From: Plesiomonas shigelloides
Lineage (GTDB): Bacteria; Pseudomonadota; Gammaproteobacteria; Enterobacterales; CAMTGL01
Length of the DNA: 64,000 nucleotides
Direction of reading: 5' to 3'
NCBI RefSeq assembly: GCF_900087055.1
Contig: NZ_LT575468.1
Location: 2,855,773-2,919,772, forward strand
Shown: positions 29,129-37,585 of the stretch, one piece after another
How the letters are laid out: every line of letters starts with the position of its first letter
Position numbering within the stretch: position 1 is the stretch's first letter
Translations under genes and position numbers: made by a program
The notes under the pieces: generated by a model
The model's database searches: none
Seen by the model: the letters and a program-made list of their open reading frames with translations, nothing else
Told to the model about the DNA's origin: nothing

Positions 29129-29309
29129 CGTTGTACTCCCTTTACAAGTCCATCTCCGTTACCGTATCGCTCAGGATAACGGTTCCGTTAACTTTATGTT
29201 TTGCCGTGTTATGCAGGGCGATCACGCTCTGACATGTAACAGCAAACAATCCATCGTATCCATTCCGTGTTACCGCATGACACCGAGTCGCTCTGTGAAA
29301 ACGGGTAGC

Positions 29310-29345
29310 AAAAAAAAGGCCCGTTCCGGTGAGGGTAACGGGCCT
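29310..29345 (-). terminator. thr operon attenuator
   Basis: On the minus strand AGGCCCGTT pairs with AACGGGCCT across an 11-nt loop, followed by seven U. It lies 20 nt after the thrL stop and about 180 nt before thrA. Confidence 0.92.
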
Positions 29346-29365
29346 GGATATCTGATTTGCGCGCG

Positions 29366-29443
29366 TCAGCCAGCCCCGTTACCGATGGAGGTAATGGTGG
29401 TGGTTGTAATCGTAATCAGGGTAACCAGCTGAGCGTTCATCAT
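29366..29443 (-). CDS. thrL: thr operon leader peptide
   Basis: A 25-residue leader, MMNAQLVTLITITTTTITSIGN followed by GAG. It has seven Thr codons, including four in a row, and four Ile codons, so ribosome stalling senses both charged tRNA-Thr and tRNA-Ile, as in E. coli. Two ATG codons stand in tandem; either could start. The attenuator hairpin follows. Confidence 0.95.
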   Translation of the reverse strand: MMNAQLVTLITITTTTITSIGNGAG

Positions 29444-29543
29444 AGTGTTACGTCTTCTCGTTGTAAGCTGTCGTAAGAGAACTGTTGTTGGTGATCCGTG
29501 ATTGCCATAGCCTGCTGGGCAGACTTTTCGCGCAGTCGTGACT

Positions 29544-29576
29544 CTATTGGTTAAAGCAAAATTGCGCTAAAGTCAA
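29544..29576 (-). promoter_or_regulatory. thr operon promoter
   Basis: The minus strand carries TTGACT and, 17 nt later, TAACCAATAG. This matches the E. coli thr promoter (TTGACTTAG...TTTAACCAATA) as I recall it. It lies about 100 nt before thrL. Confidence 0.6.
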
Positions 29577-29706
29577 TCAATCGGCTGATTTTCTCTCCGC
29601 AGCCACCACTCAATCCACACCAGTAATAGCCATTTTTACCGGATAAAATCCTGCCAGCTTTAGCTGAATCGGTTAATTCGAGAAACCCACAGCGCCAATC
29701 TGATAA

Positions 29707-30405
29707 TTACGCGTTGTTTTTCGGCGCGAGCATTTTTTCGATATCATGCAGCAAGGTGTGCAGCATCGCGGTATCTCGCTGAGCCAACATCCCCAAGCGC
29801 TGATCTAACCAATCGGCCAGTTTCTGATCGTCGGCCACCTGCAAGGTCTGCAGTAAACGCTCGACGCGGGCACGTAAGGCGGTTAACTGCCCCGCATCGG
29901 TCGGGGTTTCCGGCTCTTGCTGCAACTGATTTAACTGCGACAACTGATAGCAGTACACCATCACCGCCTGTCCCAAATTCAATGAGGGATAATCGGCCTG
30001 CATCGGCACGCAGGTCAGGATATCGGCCAGTTCTAACTCGTCATTGGTCAGGCCGGAGTCTTCCCGCCCGAAAACCAGTGCTGCGGAGCCCATCCACTGC
30101 TGCTTTTCTTGCAGTTGCGTCAGCACTTCAGCGGGGGTCGCGTAATAATTGAAGCGACCGCGCTCACGCGCCGTGGTTGCTACCACCAATTCCACATCCG
30201 CCACCGCGTCGGCCAGCGTGGCATACGTACTAGCCTCGGCAAGGATTTCTTGCGAGCCATGCGCAACCCATCCGGCCGCCGGCTGACGATGGGCATCACT
30301 GTTCACGATGCGCAGTGAGCTAAACCCCATGGTTTTCATCGCCCGTGCTGCCGCACCCACATTTTCTGCCCGCGCGGGCTCTACCAGTACGATATGAAAC
30401 TGCAT
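29707..30405 (-). CDS. lasT: SPOUT-family tRNA/rRNA methyltransferase LasT (YjtD)
   Basis: A 232-residue TrmH-type knot methyltransferase that uses SAM for 2'-O-methylation. The N-terminal motif is VEPARAENVGAAARAMKTMGF; the knot motifs are ALVFGREDSGLTN and PSLNLGQAVMVYCYQL. It resembles E. coli YjtD closely (228 residues), and its position next to the thr operon is also the same. The related TrmJ methylates C/U32 of tRNA; the exact target of LasT is not established. Here it is on the same strand as thrLABC, lying upstream. Confidence 0.9.
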   Translation of the reverse strand: MQFHIVLVEPARAENVGAAARAMKTMGFSSLRIVNSDAHRQPAAGWVAHGSQEILAEASTYATLADAVADVELVVATTARERGRFNYYATPAEVLTQLQEKQQWMGSAALVFGREDSGLTNDELELADILTCVPMQADYPSLNLGQAVMVYCYQLSQLNQLQQEPETPTDAGQLTALRARVERLLQTLQVADDQKLADWLDQRLGMLAQRDTAMLHTLLHDIEKMLAPKNNA

Positions 30406-30624
30406 TGTTTTGTTCCTGATTCATTCACCGCCGGCAACTGTAACGAGTTTAGCCAGAAATGCAATTTCCCCCAGTTGCGCATTGGTTAAAAGATCGCCAT
30501 AGTGAATCCATGCAGTGCATATATTCACCTAAATAAAAGCACGGACGATCGCCCGCAATGAGCCAGCACCGCGATGCGACATCAGCTGGTCAGAGAACAG
30601 ATCGCAACAGGCAGAAGGAATGGC

Positions 30625-32370
30625 ATGATGACCTCGGCACTGGAACACCTGATCGCGCATACGATCCTGCAAGGATTCGATGCCCAATACGGACGCTTTT
30701 TAGAGATCACCGCCGGTGCCCAGCAGCGCTTCGAACAAGCCCAATGGGCCGCGGTGCAAGACGCCATGAAGCAGCGGATCAATTTGTACGATCATCATGT
30801 CACCTTGGCCGTCGCTCAGCTCAAAAGCATGACCGGCAACCTGTATACCGATGCTCACTTTGTGATGCGGGTCAAACGTGCCTACGAAGATTTGCTGCAC
30901 GACTATCCGCGCTATGAAATTGCTGAAAGTTTCTTTAACTCGGTGTATTGCCGCATCTTCTCGCACCGCAACCTCAATCCGCATAAGCTGTTTGTGTTTA
31001 GCTCACAACCGGCGCGCTTTGATCTGCCGCAGCGCCCATTAGACAAAAGCTATCCACTGACCGAACAGTCAGGCGCTAGCGTCAGCACGCGCCTTGAACA
31101 GGCATTGGCGCAATTGCTGAATGACACCCCGTTTACCCTGCCATGGGAAAACCTCACGCGGGATATCGAGCAGCTGCAGCGCCGGCTGCGCGCACGTTTT
31201 CGTGAAGAGGCGCTAGCACAAGCCAGTCTGACCATGCTGCGCGAACCTTTCTTTCGCAATAAAGCCGCTTACCTGATTGGCCGCATTGAATGGCCGGATG
31301 CGCCGCCCACGCCCCTCATCCTGCCGATTCACCATAACGAAGCCAGCGGGATATTTGTGGATACCTGCCTGACCGAGTTTGACGAAGCCAGCATTGTGTT
31401 TGGTTTTGCCCGCTCTTACTTCATGGTGTATGCCCCCGTGCCTTCTGCGGTTGTGCGCTGGTTACACACCATTTTGCCAGGCAAAAGCCACGCTGAGTTG
31501 TACACCGCCATCGGCTGTCAGAAGCACGGGAAAACCGAGTTTTACCGCGAATATCTGCACCATCTGGAGCACTCGGACGATCCTTTTATCATCGCCCCCG
31601 GCGTGAAAGGGATGGTGATGCTGGTGTTTACCCTACCCTCCTATGACACGGTGTTTAAGGTGATTAAAGATCAGTTTGCACCGCAAAAAGAGATGAACCG
31701 CGAGATGGTAAAAGCCAAGTACCGCTTGGTAAAAGAGCACGATCGGGTCGGGCGGATGGCAGATACCCAAGAGTATGAGAACTTTATCCTGCCACGCGAT
31801 CGGGTCTGCAGCGAGCTGCTGGATGAGCTGCGCCGTGAAGCGCCTTCGCAGTTGGAGGAAAACGGTGACCAGCTGATTATCCGCCACCTGTACATGGAGC
31901 GACGCATGACGCCGCTGAACCTCTATCTGGAGCAGGCCAATGACGAGCAACTGCGCGCCGTCATTGAAGAGTATGGCAGCGCCATCAAACAACTGGCCGC
32001 CGCCAACATCTTTCCCGGCGATATGCTGTTCAAAAATTTCGGCGTCACCCGTCACGGTCGCGTGGTGTTTTATGATTACGATGAAATTAACTACATGACG
32101 GAGATGAATTTTCGCGAAATCCCCCCACCACGCTATCCGGAGGATGAGATGTCGGCTGAGCCGTGGTACAGCGTCGGGCCGAACGATATTTTCCCTGAGG
32201 AATTCCGTACGTTCTTGTGTATCAACCCCCAGATTCGCCAGATCTTTGAAGAACTGCATGGGGATCTGTTTGAAGCGCGTTACTGGCGAGAGATCCAAGA
32301 TAAGATCCGCCACGGCCACATTGAAGACGTCTTTCCTTATCGCAGAAAGTTACGCTTCTCGCGAAATTAA
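30625..32370 (+). CDS. aceK: Isocitrate dehydrogenase kinase/phosphatase
   Basis: A 581-residue bifunctional enzyme that phosphorylates and dephosphorylates isocitrate dehydrogenase to divert isocitrate to the glyoxylate bypass. The protein matches E. coli AceK along its length: [16 protein letters not shown] near the start, [16 protein letters not shown] in the middle, and [20 protein letters not shown] and [16 protein letters not shown] in the kinase domain. I start at ATG 30625 because AAGGA lies 5 nt upstream; an ATG at 30574 in the same frame has no conserved extension. Neither aceB nor aceA is adjacent, unlike the E. coli aceBAK operon. Confidence 0.95.
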   Translation: MMTSALEHLIAHTILQGFDAQYGRFLEITAGAQQRFEQAQWAAVQDAMKQRINLYDHHVTLAVAQLKSMTGNLYTDAHFVMRVKRAYEDLLHDYPRYEIAESFFNSVYCRIFSHRNLNPHKLFVFSSQPARFDLPQRPLDKSYPLTEQSGASVSTRLEQALAQLLNDTPFTLPWENLTRDIEQLQRRLRARFREEALAQASLTMLREPFFRNKAAYLIGRIEWPDAPPTPLILPIHHNEASGIFVDTCLTEFDEASIVFGFARSYFMVYAPVPSAVVRWLHTILPGKSHAELYTAIGCQKHGKTEFYREYLHHLEHSDDPFIIAPGVKGMVMLVFTLPSYDTVFKVIKDQFAPQKEMNREMVKAKYRLVKEHDRVGRMADTQEYENFILPRDRVCSELLDELRREAPSQLEENGDQLIIRHLYMERRMTPLNLYLEQANDEQLRAVIEEYGSAIKQLAAANIFPGDMLFKNFGVTRHGRVVFYDYDEINYMTEMNFREIPPPRYPEDEMSAEPWYSVGPNDIFPEEFRTFLCINPQIRQIFEELHGDLFEARYWREIQDKIRHGHIEDVFPYRRKLRFSRN

Positions 32371-32531
32371 AAAAGTTCCGCTATTAAACGGATATTTTGT
32401 CATTTTTTAGCCATACTGAGAGACACGCAGCAAACCGGCGTGGTAAAAGCGGACACACTATTGGCGCACGGTTTTCGTGCGAGTCTTTGGCTATTTACAT
32501 GAATAGTCGTTATACGCCACAGGGAGAGGCT

Positions 32532-33095
32532 ATGTTGTCATTGTCATCATTGCTGCTACACGGCCGCCACGCCAATCCTCTTCGCGTGATGCGACTCTCC
32601 CTGCGCCAAGCGTTATTGGCAAGCGTGAGTGCCACTTTACTGCTGAGCACGCCAGCGCATGCGCTGTCGATGGCCGATATCTCGGTGCGTCCGTATTTTG
32701 ATGCCGGTAACGAAATGACTGCCTTTGATGAATGGCACGTGGCCAGTGGCGTCAGCGTCAGCATTACCCCGGAATGGCAATGGTTTATTGCCAACCAAGT
32801 CGGTACCTCGCAAACCGCCGCGCAAGCCTATAATGGCGGAGATACCGGCGCGGCCAACAGTAATGGGGTGGTCAGTGGGGTAAGCTATCAATGGAGTCAG
32901 AATCTGCGCTTGGAAAGTCGTATTGGCCGCGAAAATCGCCCCAATGCCCAACAAAGCAGCATTGCCTTTGGTAGCGCCTTGAGCCTGACCCGCTCTTTGG
33001 CCGTCAAAGCGGGGATGAATGTGCAAACCACCACCTTACCAAGCAATCCGCAAACCGATGTGCAGCTCGGTCTCGGTCTGGGCGTAACTTTTTAA
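32532..33095 (+). CDS. Small outer-membrane beta-barrel protein
   Basis: A 187-residue protein with a long signal peptide (about residues 1-44; hydrophobic core ASVSATLLLS, cleavage after AHA). The mature 143 residues alternate polar and hydrophobic residues and end in LGLGLGVTF, with the terminal Phe needed for Bam-dependent insertion, so a small barrel is likely. GGAG precedes ATG 32532; the open frame extends upstream to 32397 without support. I do not recognise the family. It lies 161 bp after aceK on the same strand and may be independent. Confidence 0.7.
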   Translation: MLSLSSLLLHGRHANPLRVMRLSLRQALLASVSATLLLSTPAHALSMADISVRPYFDAGNEMTAFDEWHVASGVSVSITPEWQWFIANQVGTSQTAAQAYNGGDTGAANSNGVVSGVSYQWSQNLRLESRIGRENRPNAQQSSIAFGSALSLTRSLAVKAGMNVQTTTLPSNPQTDVQLGLGLGVTF

Positions 33096-33226
33096 ACGCC
33101 ATCTCGATAAACATCCACGCGTAAAACCTTATGTATCAAACAAATCAGTGAGCACCTAGCAATCTTGGCGGCTCACTGACTGTAAGTTGTGGGTTGTGGA
33201 TGGTAGGGTGTGGTTGCGGATGCGCG

Positions 33227-33766
33227 TTATAACGTCGGATCGGTATTGCTTGGCGGATTAGCCGCTTGCATACAAGGCAAACAGCGCAAATTCAGCTCTT
33301 CACGGGCAATGGCAATGCCGTTCAAATCTGCATACAGCCAATCGCCGGGATGAATGCGGATCCCCTGAATCTCCACGCTGATGCCCAGCTCGCCCAAGCC
33401 TCGTTTATCGGTTTTCACAGGACAAGCTCCGAGCGCTTGGATCCCCAAAGGCAACTGCGCCAGCTCCCCCACATCACGCACTGCGCCAAACACCACAATA
33501 CCGGCCCAGCCATTGGCAACCGCTTTGTGCGCCAGCTGATCGCCTAACAAGGCGCGGCGCAATGAACCCGCCCCGTCGACCACCAGCACCTGTCCATAGC
33601 CAGGTTTAGCCACCAAATCACGCACCAGTGAGTTATCTTCCGGGCAACGCACGGTCACCACAGGGCCAAAAAAGATGGCGCGCCCGCCATAAGAGCGAAA
33701 CCACGGCGGTAACACAGTCAGTGACTCAGCGTACACATCGCATAAATCAGGTAAAAGATCCAACAT
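33227..33766 (-). CDS. RraA-like protein, probable 4-hydroxy-4-methyl-2-oxoglutarate/oxaloacetate aldolase
   Basis: A 179-residue RraA-fold protein. The family holds both RNase E inhibitors and class II aldolases or oxaloacetate decarboxylases. The metal and substrate signature of the aldolase branch is complete: Asp in LLGDQL, then 20 residues, then Arg-Asp in GAVRDVGE with Glu two residues later. The DGAGSLRRALLGD block also fits this branch. I therefore favour an enzyme over the RNase E regulator. It is convergent with the barrel gene and divergent from arcA. Confidence 0.82.
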   Translation of the reverse strand: MLDLLPDLCDVYAESLTVLPPWFRSYGGRAIFFGPVVTVRCPEDNSLVRDLVAKPGYGQVLVVDGAGSLRRALLGDQLAHKAVANGWAGIVVFGAVRDVGELAQLPLGIQALGACPVKTDKRGLGELGISVEIQGIRIHPGDWLYADLNGIAIAREELNLRCLPCMQAANPPSNTDPTL

Positions 33767-34273
33767 CGTCCGATCCTTCTGTTATCCATCATCTAAACTT
33801 TATTAACATACGCGATCTTTTTGGCTAAATCTGTGTGCCGCTCCACTGGCGGCAAAAATCCCTGTTAACAATTAACTGATAATCCGCACAGATCGATAAA
33901 CAGTTTATTGATAAATAATGATATTTTATAAAACATTGCAGCCAGTAGCAGACAGATCGGCTAAACTTGACATATATCAAGCAAATTTACGTTATTTCAA
34001 CTAGTCTGACATAGCCCATTGTTATAAGGCTGTTACATAGATAGAATATTGCGCACCTAGAAGGTATCCTGCCATTAAGAGTCATTGACGACATCTGCGG
34101 TGTTACGGCGAGCATCAGTGCCGCATCGCTCCTAAGGAAGGCGCAAGCAGTTGAATTCTACGTTAATTCCTGTGCATTGATTCGTAAACACTTACCGATA
34201 AAATATGTTAAGTTTTAATGCACAACATTGCACAACAAGATTCATATTTTTGGTATTGTCTTAGGTAGCATAC
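33767..34273. other. arcA promoter and leader region
   Basis: About 500 bp without a gene. It holds an FNR box (33967-33980) nearly 300 nt before arcA, implying a long leader; in E. coli arcA also has several promoters spread over such a distance. The stretch is AT-rich from 33890 to 34060. Confidence 0.6.
33967..33980 (+). promoter_or_regulatory. FNR box upstream of arcA
   Basis: TTGAC-ATAT-ATCAA matches 9 of 10 consensus positions and has the same half-sites as the box before grcA. FNR activates arcA in E. coli. Confidence 0.7.
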
Positions 34274-34990
34274 ATGCAAACCCCGCACATTTTGATCGTC
34301 GAAGACGAGCTGGTCACTCGCAACACTCTGAAAAGTATTTTTGAGGCCGAAGGCTATATCGTTCACGAAGCCAACGACGGCACCGAAATGCATCAGATGC
34401 TGTCTGACCACGATATCAGCCTGGTCATTATGGATATCAACCTGCCGGGCAAAAATGGCTTACTGCTGGCGCGCGAACTGCGTGAGCAGGCCAATATCGC
34501 ACTGATGTTCCTGACCGGACGTGATAATGAAGCCGATAAGATTCTGGGTCTGGAAATCGGCGCTGATGACTACATCACCAAGCCATTTAACCCACGCGAG
34601 TTAACTATTCGTGCCCGTAACCTGCTGTCTCGTACCATGAACATCGGTGGTGGCAGCGAAGAGCGTCGTCTGGTGGAAGAGTACTGCTTTAACGGCTGGA
34701 CTCTGGACATCAACAGCCGTTCTCTGGTTAGCCCGGCTGGCGAGCAGTTCAAACTGCCACGCAGTGAATTCCGTGCCATGCTGCACTTCTGTGAAAACCC
34801 GGGCAAGATTCAGTCGCGTGCCGAGCTGCTGAAGAAAATGACCGGTCGTGAACTGAAGCCGCATGATCGCACCGTTGACGTAACTATCCGCCGTATTCGT
34901 AAGCACTTCGAATCCGTGGCAGATACGCCGGAAATCATTGCCACCATTCACGGTGAAGGTTACCGCTTCTGCGGCGAGCTGGAAGAGTAA
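34274..34990 (+). CDS. arcA: Response regulator ArcA
   Basis: A 238-residue OmpR-type regulator that, when phosphorylated by ArcB under low oxygen, represses respiratory and TCA genes and activates fermentation genes. The receiver domain (1-120) has acidic residues in VEDE (10-12), the phospho-acceptor Asp54 in [11 protein letters not shown] and Lys in TKPFNPREL. The winged-helix DNA-binding domain ends [10 protein letters not shown]. The length and residue number equal E. coli ArcA. It is convergent with arcB, its cognate kinase, with a terminator between. Confidence 0.98.
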   Translation: MQTPHILIVEDELVTRNTLKSIFEAEGYIVHEANDGTEMHQMLSDHDISLVIMDINLPGKNGLLLARELREQANIALMFLTGRDNEADKILGLEIGADDYITKPFNPRELTIRARNLLSRTMNIGGGSEERRLVEEYCFNGWTLDINSRSLVSPAGEQFKLPRSEFRAMLHFCENPGKIQSRAELLKKMTGRELKPHDRTVDVTIRRIRKHFESVADTPEIIATIHGEGYRFCGELEE

Positions 34991-35015
34991 TTCCACGCCT
35001 ACGTAATTGACCAAC

Positions 35016-35042
35016 AAAAACAGGGCCATCGGCCCTGTTTTT
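35016..35042 (+). terminator. arcA terminator
   Basis: AAAAACAGGGCC/GGCCCTGTTTTT with a 3-nt loop and a T run. Confidence 0.88.
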
Positions 35043-35160
35043 TTATTGCGCATTTTTTAACTACATATAGCGATACTACATATCGCCCACTACATTTTTT
35101 ACTGCATCTTGTTGGCTGCATATCGCTAGTGTGTTGGTTAACCTTAACCGACCCATATAC

Positions 35161-37542
35161 TTAGCGCGGCTTTTTGCCCTGCTCTGCGGGCGTTTGGCTT
35201 TGCAGCCAGCCGCGCAGTAACTGCACGTCATTACGCCACTCACGATGGATCTCATCCACCCAATCCGCCACATTGTCCCACCACGCCGGCAGATCCGGTG
35301 ATTGTGCCTGCTGCGCCAATTGCTGAATATGTTTAAGCCCCACTGAACCTGCGGCGCCTTTGATCTTGTGCGCTTCCGACACAATGCCTTTTTGATCCTT
35401 GGCGGTCATGTTGGAGTCGAGGATCGCCAGATAATCTGGCATCACCTTCTCAAACAAGTCCAGATTGCTCAGCATCAAGGTTGGCCCCACCAACTCCAGA
35501 TATTGCTCGAGCATGGTCAGATCTAACAAGGCCGACGGTGCCGGCGCGGCTTTGTCATCGGCTGTCGGCGTTGGCTGCGGAGCACTGACTGGCAGCTCTG
35601 CTGGCTGCGGTAACTGACGTTGCAACATCGCCTGCAGCGCCTGTACTGACAGCGGCTTACTCAGCGCATCATCCATCCCACCAATCAAGTATTCGCTCTT
35701 GTCTTTCAAGACATTAGCGGTCAAGGCCACCAATGGCGGCAACTGGGTATAGGTTTCACGCCAGCGCCGAGCGATATCAAAACCGGTCATATCCGGCAGC
35801 TGAATATCCAGCAACACCAAGTCATAACGCGATGGATCAAACAGTGAAAACGCGTCGGCGCCGGTCATCGCCACATCCAGTGTGTGTCCCAACTTTTGCA
35901 GTACCGAGCGCGCCACAATGACGTTCAGCTCAATATCTTCGACCAGCAGAATGTGCAATGGCCGTTGCACACACTCCGCCACCGGTGCATCTTCCGGCTG
36001 CGCCGCCGCCAGCTCACGCACGGTGACAGTCAGGGTAAAGCAAGTACCCTTGCCTTCTTCACTGGTGACTTGAATATCACCACCCATCATCTGCGCCAAC
36101 TTGCGAGATACCGCCAATCCAATGCCGGTACCGGTTGGATTAAGCCGCCCATCTTGGCCTTTGACCTGATAGTACATGGCGAAAATCTTATCCAACTCGG
36201 CAGCCGGAATACCAATGCCGGTATCCTGCACCGCAAACGACAAGCGGGTTTGCGCCGCGTCCCGCTCGGCATGCACGCTGACAGTCACCCCCCCTTCGCG
36301 GGTAAATTTCATCGCGTTGCCCACCAGATTCCACAGGATCTGACGCAAGCGGGTGCCATCGGCCTCAATGCAATCCGGTAATGGTTCATGCCGGATCAAC
36401 TGGAATTTCAGCCCTTTTTGTTCAGCCTGCAAACCGGAGAGGTTTTCCAGATCGCTTAATAAGCCGGTGAAGTCGACCGGTTTAGCGGCCACATCCAGAC
36501 GACGACGATCGAGTTTGTCCATATCGATGATGTCATTGAAGATATGACCTAAGGTGATCGCACTTAAGTGAATGGTTTTCAGATATTTTTGCTGCTCCGG
36601 ACTCAACTCGGTATCCAGCAAGATCCGACTAAGACCCACAATCCCGTTCAGCGGGGTACGCAGCTCATGACTGATTGTAGAGATAAAGGTGGTCTTATCG
36701 CGGCTGGCTTTTTCTTGCGCCTCTTGATAACGCTTACGTTCGGTAATATCGCGCCCGAAGCCCATCAGGCCGCAGCGCACGCCATTACGGTCATAAAACG
36801 GGACTTTACGCAGCTCGAAACAGGCTTTGCGCCCATCGGGATAATCCAGCCACAGCTCATAAGTCAGCGGCATATTGTGCTGGAACACATTGGTATCGGT
36901 TTCCACCACTTTGGCCGCGATATCTTTGCTGTACACCTCCCATGCCGTCAGACCAATTAGCTGCTTTTCACTCTTACCGGTGAGCAGCTCCATCGCCCGA
37001 TTACAACCAGAGAACTGGCCATTTTCGTTGCGGTAATACACCAGATCGGGGGAGGCATCGAGAAACGAGCGTAACAGCGCACTTTGCTGGGCCAACTGGA
37101 TTTGCGCCTGTTCACGCTCGAACACTTCGTTTTCCAGATCTTCAATGGCCAGCTGCCGCGCATGCTCAGCCTTGCAGCGCTCTTCGTTTTCGAGGCTCAG
37201 CTGCTGGATTTTTTCTTGCAACTGGGCATTTAGCTGCAAGTCACGCGCACGCATCTCTTCGAGCTTACTGACCAACGCTGACAAACGCTGGCGCGACTCT
37301 TCTTGCTGCTCAACTACCACCGATAAAAAGTACACCGCCCACGGGGTGATCAGCAGCCCGAAAAACACCGAGCGCACCACATCGATGCCATGCACCTGCC
37401 CTTGTAAAAACAAGGTGACCCCGATTTGCACCAACAAGGCCAGCGCCACCAGCGCGGTTGCCAGCAACAGCGAAAACCGGACAATGCCCAGCTTCACCAT
37501 CAAATCCACATAATATTGCGCAAGCAGCTTGATCCGGTTCAT
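35161..37542 (-). CDS. arcB: Tripartite aerobic respiration sensor kinase ArcB
   Basis: A 793-residue inner-membrane hybrid kinase that phosphorylates ArcA. In order: two membrane segments (about 21-45 and 57-77), a coiled coil (80-150), a PAS domain (155-270), a kinase with His292 (SHELRTPLNG), an ATPase (NLVGNAMKF, DTGIGIP, TGTGIGLAV), a receiver (LLDIQLPD) and a C-terminal HPt domain (AHKIKGAAGS). The two redox Cys that sense quinones in E. coli are at the same positions, 180 and 241; a further Cys257 is not in E. coli. The Pro/Ala-rich linker before HPt is longer. It is 43 bp downstream of a diguanylate cyclase gene on the same strand. Confidence 0.98.
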   Translation of the reverse strand: MNRIKLLAQYYVDLMVKLGIVRFSLLLATALVALALLVQIGVTLFLQGQVHGIDVVRSVFFGLLITPWAVYFLSVVVEQQEESRQRLSALVSKLEEMRARDLQLNAQLQEKIQQLSLENEERCKAEHARQLAIEDLENEVFEREQAQIQLAQQSALLRSFLDASPDLVYYRNENGQFSGCNRAMELLTGKSEKQLIGLTAWEVYSKDIAAKVVETDTNVFQHNMPLTYELWLDYPDGRKACFELRKVPFYDRNGVRCGLMGFGRDITERKRYQEAQEKASRDKTTFISTISHELRTPLNGIVGLSRILLDTELSPEQQKYLKTIHLSAITLGHIFNDIIDMDKLDRRRLDVAAKPVDFTGLLSDLENLSGLQAEQKGLKFQLIRHEPLPDCIEADGTRLRQILWNLVGNAMKFTREGGVTVSVHAERDAAQTRLSFAVQDTGIGIPAAELDKIFAMYYQVKGQDGRLNPTGTGIGLAVSRKLAQMMGGDIQVTSEEGKGTCFTLTVTVRELAAAQPEDAPVAECVQRPLHILLVEDIELNVIVARSVLQKLGHTLDVAMTGADAFSLFDPSRYDLVLLDIQLPDMTGFDIARRWRETYTQLPPLVALTANVLKDKSEYLIGGMDDALSKPLSVQALQAMLQRQLPQPAELPVSAPQPTPTADDKAAPAPSALLDLTMLEQYLELVGPTLMLSNLDLFEKVMPDYLAILDSNMTAKDQKGIVSEAHKIKGAAGSVGLKHIQQLAQQAQSPDLPAWWDNVADWVDEIHREWRNDVQLLRGWLQSQTPAEQGKKPR

Positions 37543-37585
37543 ACCGCCGATCCGTTTTTTTAAAATGATATCCTAGGGCGGTATC

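Noticed and set aside
30574-30624. Longer N-terminus for aceK
   Set aside because: No conserved residues and no Shine-Dalgarno, while ATG 30625 has AAGGA 5 nt upstream.
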